Origin: Ruminococcus flavefaciens ND2009
GTDB lineage: Bacteria; Bacillota; Clostridia; Oscillospirales; Ruminococcaceae
Assembly (NCBI RefSeq): GCF_000621785.1
Contig: NZ_KK211348.1
Location: 131,494 to 195,493 of the forward strand
DNA length: 64,000 bases
Reading direction: 5' to 3'
Shown here: in pieces, positions 60,212-64,000 of the stretch
Layout of the letters: every line of letters starts with the position of its first letter
How positions within the stretch are numbered: position 1 is the stretch's first letter
The notes under the pieces: generated by a model
The model's database searches: none
Told to the model about the DNA's origin: nothing
The model's input: the letters and a program-made list of their open reading frames with translations, nothing else
Position numbers and translations under genes: made by a program

Positions 60212-61533
60212 TGGCGACGGTCACAGCGATAAGCACCAAAGGCGGTGGCGGAGGAAAGAAAAGTCTCGACTACATTTGCCGCGATGACAAGACCGAGAAT
60301 AAAAAGTTCGTGACGGCTCTCAACTGTTCGCTGCCCACTGCCTATCAGGAATTCAAAAATACTCGTGAGATGTACGGCAAGACTGACGGTGTGAAATACT
60401 ATCACTTCGTTCAGTCACACCCCAGCGGCTACAAGATAGAGCCAGCTCTTGCTCACAAGATAGCAGTTGAGTTTGCGGAGAAAGCGTTCAAAGGTCACGA
60501 AGTTGTAGTGGCAACTCACACCGACGCTGACCATATACATTCGCACTTCGTACTCAACGCAGTCAACGCTGAGACAGGTCTGAAGTACCACTCCAACAAG
60601 TTCACACTGCAAGACCTGCGGCAGCTCAGCGATGATATTTGTCAGAAGTACGGAGTGACAACTCTCAGCAAGCCTGAGATACACAAGCAGAGCAATGGTA
60701 TCACTAACAGTGAGTATCGAGTTGCAATGCGAGGTGAGAGCTGGAAAATGAATCTCATCAATACAATAGATACGGTCATGAAAAGAGCAAAGTCAAAGAA
60801 ACAATTCCGCTTCTACATGAAGCAGTGTGGCTACGATGTCAAGTGGGAAGAAAACCGAAAGTACATCACATATACCTGCCCAAATGGACGTAGGTGCCGC
60901 GACAATAAATTGCACGAAGCGAAATACAGGAAGGAGAATATGGAATATGAATTCGAAATACGAAGAAGCGAAAGAAGCCTCCAAGCAGAATTTGGAGGAG
61001 GCACAGGACATACCGACTATGGTCTGCGTCCAGGAACACAACTGGCTGGCGCTGATCTCGCAGCTGAAACTTCTGACAGATACGCTGTTCGAAGTCAAGG
61101 CTCAGACAGACGAAACTATGACATATGCACAGATGAAACAGTACCTGCGAAATCAGCAGACGATATACAATCAGCTGCTGGAACAGGGGAAGGAGATACA
61201 GGAGCAGACGTCACAAAACGTGACGGCAGAGGTGTCGAAGCTGGATCAGGCGGCAAAGGACCTCGCATCACAGGCTGGGAGGCTGAACGAGCAGACCTTA
61301 TCGCAGCTGAAAGGCTCCGAAGAGCAGAGCAGAAAGCACGGCTTCAGACTGCTCCGACTGGTGGTGTTGATAGAGTTTCTGCACCTGATATCGTCGGTGG
61401 CATTGCTGCTCTGGCTTCGATGATCGATGACGAGTCCGCCGACGATACCGAGTACGCTCGGGAACACGTTGACAGCAAAGCACTTGCCGAGGAACGAGAG
61501 CGTAAGGAAGCTCACGGAATACACATGGGGTGA
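60211..61533 (+). CDS. mobA: MobA/MobL-family relaxase (MOBP type)
   Basis: 440 residues from GTG at 60211. The N-terminal relaxase domain has Tyr21 (KSLDYICRDD) as candidate nucleophile and the metal-binding HTDADHIHSH at 103-112. From about residue 245 the sequence is low-complexity (Gly, Ala, Arg, Asp rich), because this part is read in another frame of an overlapping gene. It nicks oriT and leads the strand out, with transfer machinery supplied by a helper element. Confidence 0.92.
   Translation: MATVTAISTKGGGGGKKSLDYICRDDKTENKKFVTALNCSLPTAYQEFKNTREMYGKTDGVKYYHFVQSHPSGYKIEPALAHKIAVEFAEKAFKGHEVVVATHTDADHIHSHFVLNAVNAETGLKYHSNKFTLQDLRQLSDDICQKYGVTTLSKPEIHKQSNGITNSEYRVAMRGESWKMNLINTIDTVMKRAKSKKQFRFYMKQCGYDVKWEENRKYITYTCPNGRRCRDNKLHEAKYRKENMEYEFEIRRSERSLQAEFGGGTGHTDYGLRPGTQLAGADLAAETSDRYAVRSQGSDRRNYDICTDETVPAKSADDIQSAAGTGEGDTGADVTKRDGRGVEAGSGGKGPRITGWEAERADLIAAERLRRAEQKARLQTAPTGGVDRVSAPDIVGGIAALASMIDDESADDTEYAREHVDSKALAEERERKEAHGIHMG
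60947..61423 (+). CDS. Overlapping coiled-coil/membrane mobilization protein
   Basis: 158 residues fully inside the relaxase gene in another frame (60827 opens the frame but 60947 has AAGGAGA 10 bases upstream). It has a strong heptad-like coiled coil (NSKYEEAKEASKQNLEEAQD; QNVTAEVSKLDQAAKDLASQ) and a C-terminal membrane segment (LLRLVVLIEFLHLISSVALL LWL). Mob operons of small plasmids (ColE1-type mobB/mobD within mobA) use the same overprinting, so a relaxosome-membrane link is inferred. Confidence 0.8.
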   Translation: MNSKYEEAKEASKQNLEEAQDIPTMVCVQEHNWLALISQLKLLTDTLFEVKAQTDETMTYAQMKQYLRNQQTIYNQLLEQGKEIQEQTSQNVTAEVSKLDQAAKDLASQAGRLNEQTLSQLKGSEEQSRKHGFRLLRLVVLIEFLHLISSVALLLWLR

Positions 61534-61599
61534 CTATGACTCAGGGATAAAATGTCCGTGAGTTATTATTCAGAGCTCGACTATCATAAGTTACTTGAA

Positions 61600-61950
61600 G
61601 TCCCGAAACAGGACTGCACTCAGTCCTGCCTCAGGAGCGAGTTCCCAAAATGGGAATTCGGCATGGTGGGATGAAACATCCCGTCACGATTATGAGGTGG
61701 TGAACCGCCACCTCATAAACCTGAGTCGGCAAATCGCAGACTCAGCAAAGGGGTATCCAAAACGGCAGCATCTTCAAATCATCCATATCGGAAGGTATGA
61801 GCTGACAGAACGATTCGTTCGGTCAGTAGACGAAGTAACGAAACGTGACGGCGTCTCTGTCAACAAAGGGTATCGTGAAAGCCGATACCCTTGTAGTGCT
61901 TCTGCTCGGTATCAACAGCCGACATTCGTCAAGTCTGATGAATAGACTTC
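61600..61950 (+). ncRNA. Hairpin-rich region, candidate structured RNA
   Basis: Eight consecutive hairpins with clean stems: 61610-61627, 61639-61659, 61668-61682, 61690-61718 (perfect 11 bp), 61721-61745, 61802-61826, 61866-61892 (perfect 10 bp), 61931-61949. An ORF of 116 codons crosses it but has only a TTG start and no ribosome binding site. Not recognised as a known RNA family. It lies between the relaxase gene and a small ORF, all on the plus strand. Confidence 0.55.
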
Positions 61951-61996
61951 GTCTGAGAGCTGTGGTATGATTGTTGGTCGGGAGGTGACCGAGGCG

Positions 61997-62275
61997 ATGA
62001 AGTTGCAGGATATATACTACGGAAACATCATACCGTGTCAGCACGATGTGAGAAGGGACTCCGACTATGCAAAGCGAAGTCTGGAGCTGCTCGAAATGTG
62101 CGACACATTGGAGAAACGGCTGTCGGCTGACGATAAGAAGCTGCTCAACAACATAAGGGATATGCAGGGAATGCTGTCCGAAACAATGGTAGCGGAAAGC
62201 TACATACAAGGTTTCCACGACTGCGCCGAGCTGATAATTGATGTGATGTTCGGCAGGAGCGATAACCTGAAATAA
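61997..62275 (+). CDS. Small element protein of unknown function
   Basis: 92 residues from the ATG at 61997 with GGAGGTGA 8 bases upstream; an ATG at 61967 has none. Mostly alpha-helical: MKLQDIYYGNIIPCQHDVRR, SLELLEMCDTLEKRLSADDK, ESYIQGFHDCAELIIDVMFG. Similar small proteins accompany mobilizable elements of clostridia (DUF6809-like by appearance). Confidence 0.7.
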   Translation: MKLQDIYYGNIIPCQHDVRRDSDYAKRSLELLEMCDTLEKRLSADDKKLLNNIRDMQGMLSETMVAESYIQGFHDCAELIIDVMFGRSDNLK

Positions 62276-62301
62276 CGTCATAAAACAATAAAACTTAGTA
62301 A

Positions 62302-62330
62302 GGGTACGGCAAATTACCGTACCCATTTTC
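62302..62330 (+). terminator. Terminator-like hairpin
   Basis: GGGTACGG pairs with CCGTACCC, followed by ATTTTCG. A second hairpin (AAGGAAGCGG...CCGCTCCCTT) follows at 62336-62365, before the excisionase region. Confidence 0.65.
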
Positions 62331-62390
62331 GTATCAAGGAAGCGGCAAACCACCGCTCCCTTCAAATAAATAATAAAGGAGAAATGTAAA

Positions 62391-62504
62391 ATGAACAATT
62401 CAATAATCATAATCGTGTTTAGAATAATAAAGAGAGGTGTTAGCTATTGGCAGAAATTGAAAAGATGTACGACAAGATGTTTACCGATTATCCCGACGTG
62501 GTGA
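62391..62504 (+). CDS. Putative leader peptide before excisionase
   Basis: 37 codons after AAAGGAGA: MNNSIIIIVFRIIKRGVSYW, then QKLKRCTTRCLPIIPTW. It overlaps the excisionase start in another frame. A short hydrophobic-basic peptide; translation could expose the excisionase ribosome binding site. Weakly supported. Confidence 0.4.
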   Translation: MNNSIIIIVFRIIKRGVSYWQKLKRCTTRCLPIIPTW

Positions 62505-62665
62505 GTGTTCCGCAGCTGATGAAAATGCTGTCTGTAGGCCGCCATGCTGCTTATGAATTAATAAGCAGCGGCGAGATACAGAGCTTCAGGGTCGGTAAAA
62601 ATATAAGGATACCGAAGATAAAAGTTATTGAATACATACTCGGAACAAGGAGGTGCTGCCTATGA
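62447..62665 (+). CDS. xis: Excisionase-type DNA-binding protein
   Basis: 72 residues from TTG at 62447 (AGAGAGGTG upstream). A single excisionase/MerR-like helix-turn-helix: SVPQLMKMLSVGRHAAYELI, SSGEIQSFRVGKNIRIPKIK. It likely directs excision by the integrase, whose start overlaps its stop by 4 bases (ATGA). Confidence 0.88.
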   Translation: MAEIEKMYDKMFTDYPDVVSVPQLMKMLSVGRHAAYELISSGEIQSFRVGKNIRIPKIKVIEYILGTRRCCL

Positions 62666-63876
62666 AAAATGTGACGGGAAGTCTGCAAACCAAGCGCGGC
62701 AAGTACTATGCTGTGCTGAATTTATACGACCACACAGGTAAACGAAAACAGAAATGGATATCCACAGGATATGAGATAAGAGGTAATAAGAAAGCTGCGA
62801 AAGCCTTCCTTGACGAGCTGCTTGTGGCTTACAACAAGAAACAGCAGGCGGCCCTGAAAGTTATCTCAAAGATGAAACACCCTGAGCAGTTTATAAAGGA
62901 GCAGAGCCGGATAATGGCTCTGCCCCTGTTTTTATACATTGAAGAATGGATCGACCACTCGTCCGCGAAGCTCCAGCCGACTACCATTGACGGTTACAGA
63001 CAGCTCTGCAACGGCAGGATACGGGCGTTCTTCGAGAGCCGTGGAACTACCGTTTATGATCTCACAGAAGAGGATCTGAACGAGTTCTACGCTTACCTTG
63101 CTAAGCAGGGACTGAAAGGTGCTTCTCAGCAGAGGTATCACGGACTGATACATTCCGCATACAGCTTTCTTATGAAGCACCAGTACATTGACAGCAATCC
63201 CTGTGATTTCGCCGACCGTCCAAAGGCTGAGAAATACCGCGGAGCATACTATAATCAGTCGGAGCTGACAGAACTGTTCCGTGCTGCAAAAGAGAGCGAG
63301 ATATACATTCCCGTGCTTCTTGCTGCATATTATGGACTTCGCCGCAGCGAGGTCCTTGGTATCAAGTGGAGCAATATCGACTTCGAGAACGGCACTATCC
63401 GTATTGCTCACAAGGTCGTGGAGCAGAAGGTAGACGGCAAATACCAGACAGTCGGTCACGACAAAATGAAAACGGAGTCCAGCAACAGGATACTTCCGCT
63501 GATGAAGGAAGTGGCAATGGCACTGCGGAGTCTGAAGCTCCATCAGGACGAGCAGCGCCGTTTATGCGGTAATTCTTACGTTCACGAATACGATGACTAT
63601 GTCTGTGTGAATGAGATAGGTCAGCTTCTCAGACCAAACTATGTTACGGCAAAATTCAGTGAGCTGCTGAAAGAAAACGGCTTGAAGCACATACGCTATC
63701 ATGACCTCCGCCATAGCTGTGCCAGTCTGCTTCTTGCAAACGGAGTGCCGATGAAAGAAATACAGGAGTGGCTGGGACACTCGAACTACCGCACAACAGC
63801 CGACGTTTATTCTCATCTTGATTTCAGCAGCAAGGAGCATTCGGCGGAGATAATCTCCCATGTTCTGGCAGTGTGA
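62662..63876 (+). CDS. int: Tyrosine recombinase/integrase
   Basis: 404 residues from the ATG at 62662 (AAGGAGGTG upstream). N-terminal arm-binding domain (GSLQTKRGKYYAVLNLYDHT), SAM-like core-binding domain (PTTIDGYRQLCNGRIRAFFE) and catalytic domain with Arg227 (YGLRRSEVLG), His347 and Arg350 (YHDLRHS), His373 (WLGHSNY) and nucleophile Tyr383 (DVYSHLD). Complete Tn916-like architecture. With Xis it forms the integration module. Attachment site: the tRNA-Trp core at 23326 is a candidate only if the element spans that far; a nearer site may lie beyond the window. Confidence 0.95.
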   Translation: MKNVTGSLQTKRGKYYAVLNLYDHTGKRKQKWISTGYEIRGNKKAAKAFLDELLVAYNKKQQAALKVISKMKHPEQFIKEQSRIMALPLFLYIEEWIDHSSAKLQPTTIDGYRQLCNGRIRAFFESRGTTVYDLTEEDLNEFYAYLAKQGLKGASQQRYHGLIHSAYSFLMKHQYIDSNPCDFADRPKAEKYRGAYYNQSELTELFRAAKESEIYIPVLLAAYYGLRRSEVLGIKWSNIDFENGTIRIAHKVVEQKVDGKYQTVGHDKMKTESSNRILPLMKEVAMALRSLKLHQDEQRRLCGNSYVHEYDDYVCVNEIGQLLRPNYVTAKFSELLKENGLKHIRYHDLRHSCASLLLANGVPMKEIQEWLGHSNYRTTADVYSHLDFSSKEHSAEIISHVLAV

Positions 63877-63878
63877 GG

Positions 63879-63907
63879 TTGACATAATCAGTGTGGTGAT
63901 GTATAAT
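63879..63907 (+). promoter_or_regulatory. SigA-type promoter after the integrase gene
   Basis: TTGACA (63879-63884), 17 bases, TATAAT (63902-63907), then a GCAGCCGAAGGCTGC hairpin at 63933-63947. It resembles the promoter at 11437. No gene is visible before the window ends. Confidence 0.75.
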
Positions 63908-64000
63908 CTAAGTAAGAAAAATCGGAATTTGCAGCCGAAGGCTGCGCTTTTCACGTTGCCGCTCGCAAGCTCGCTTACTTTGCTTACAAGTCATAGTCTG

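Noticed and set aside
61595..61945. 116-codon ORF over the hairpin region
   Set aside because: It starts at a TTG without ribosome binding site and its composition follows from the palindromes; the structure argues for RNA or a DNA signal.

Overview
The window looks like chromosome of a Ruminococcus-type gut clostridium (Oscillospiraceae, Bacillota). The evidence is near-perfect TTGACA-17-TATAAT promoters, strong AGGAGG ribosome binding sites, TTG starts, a dockerin-bearing secreted protein, a CotH-like protein with a carbohydrate-module-like end, an LPXTG protein, and ECF sigma factors fused or paired with membrane proteins. No rRNA or intact tRNA gene is present; the only tRNA sequence is the 3' half of a tRNA-Trp. 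Genus and species are inferences.

Layout. 0-10.4 kb is ordinary core or surface sequence: CotH-like end, FMN-binding LPXTG protein, lipoprotein plus RTX lipase-like protein, ECF sigma/anti-sigma pair. 10.5-13.4 kb carries recombination scars (tetR head joined to a binding-protein tail; 5'-truncated ABC exporter). 13.3-16.5 kb is a sigma-factor fusion operon. 16.7-23.1 kb holds an aldo/keto reductase, small enzymes and a phosphate operon (PhoB-like, PhoR-like, Na/Pi transporter) behind Pho-box-like repeats.

From about 23.3 kb the sequence is accessory. A tRNA-Trp 3' fragment with its terminator marks a likely attachment site. 24-29 kb holds an AAA ATPase, a GNAT fossil, a tyrosine-phosphatase-like gene and zinc-ribbon paralogues. 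29.2-33.5 kb is an IS21-type shell: the head of istA and the tail of istB, inside inverted ends, enclose a PAP2 protein, an XRE regulator and a leucine-rich-repeat protein. 33.7-43.3 kb lies between two broken serine recombinases and carries a dockerin protein, chromate transporters with a DUF134/NifX-type regulator, and an antiporter behind a fluoride riboswitch. 43.3-45.5 kb is an array of small immunity-like genes separated by a repeated hairpin. 46-52 kb is a six-gene glycan operon.

52.5-64 kb is a mobile element. Read right to left it has a tyrosine integrase, excisionase, small ORF, hairpin-rich possible RNA, MobA-type relaxase with an overlapping coiled-coil/membrane gene, MobC, iterons, and a RepA-like ATPase. 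Divergently transcribed is a two-gene operon for a 990-residue protein with the DxDGD active-site motif and the downstream IDxAKSG motif of the QDE-1/YonO two-barrel RNA polymerase superfamily, plus a translationally coupled 283-residue partner. This polymerase operon, carried by a mobilizable element with two matching upstream repeats, is the strongest candidate for an undescribed system here.
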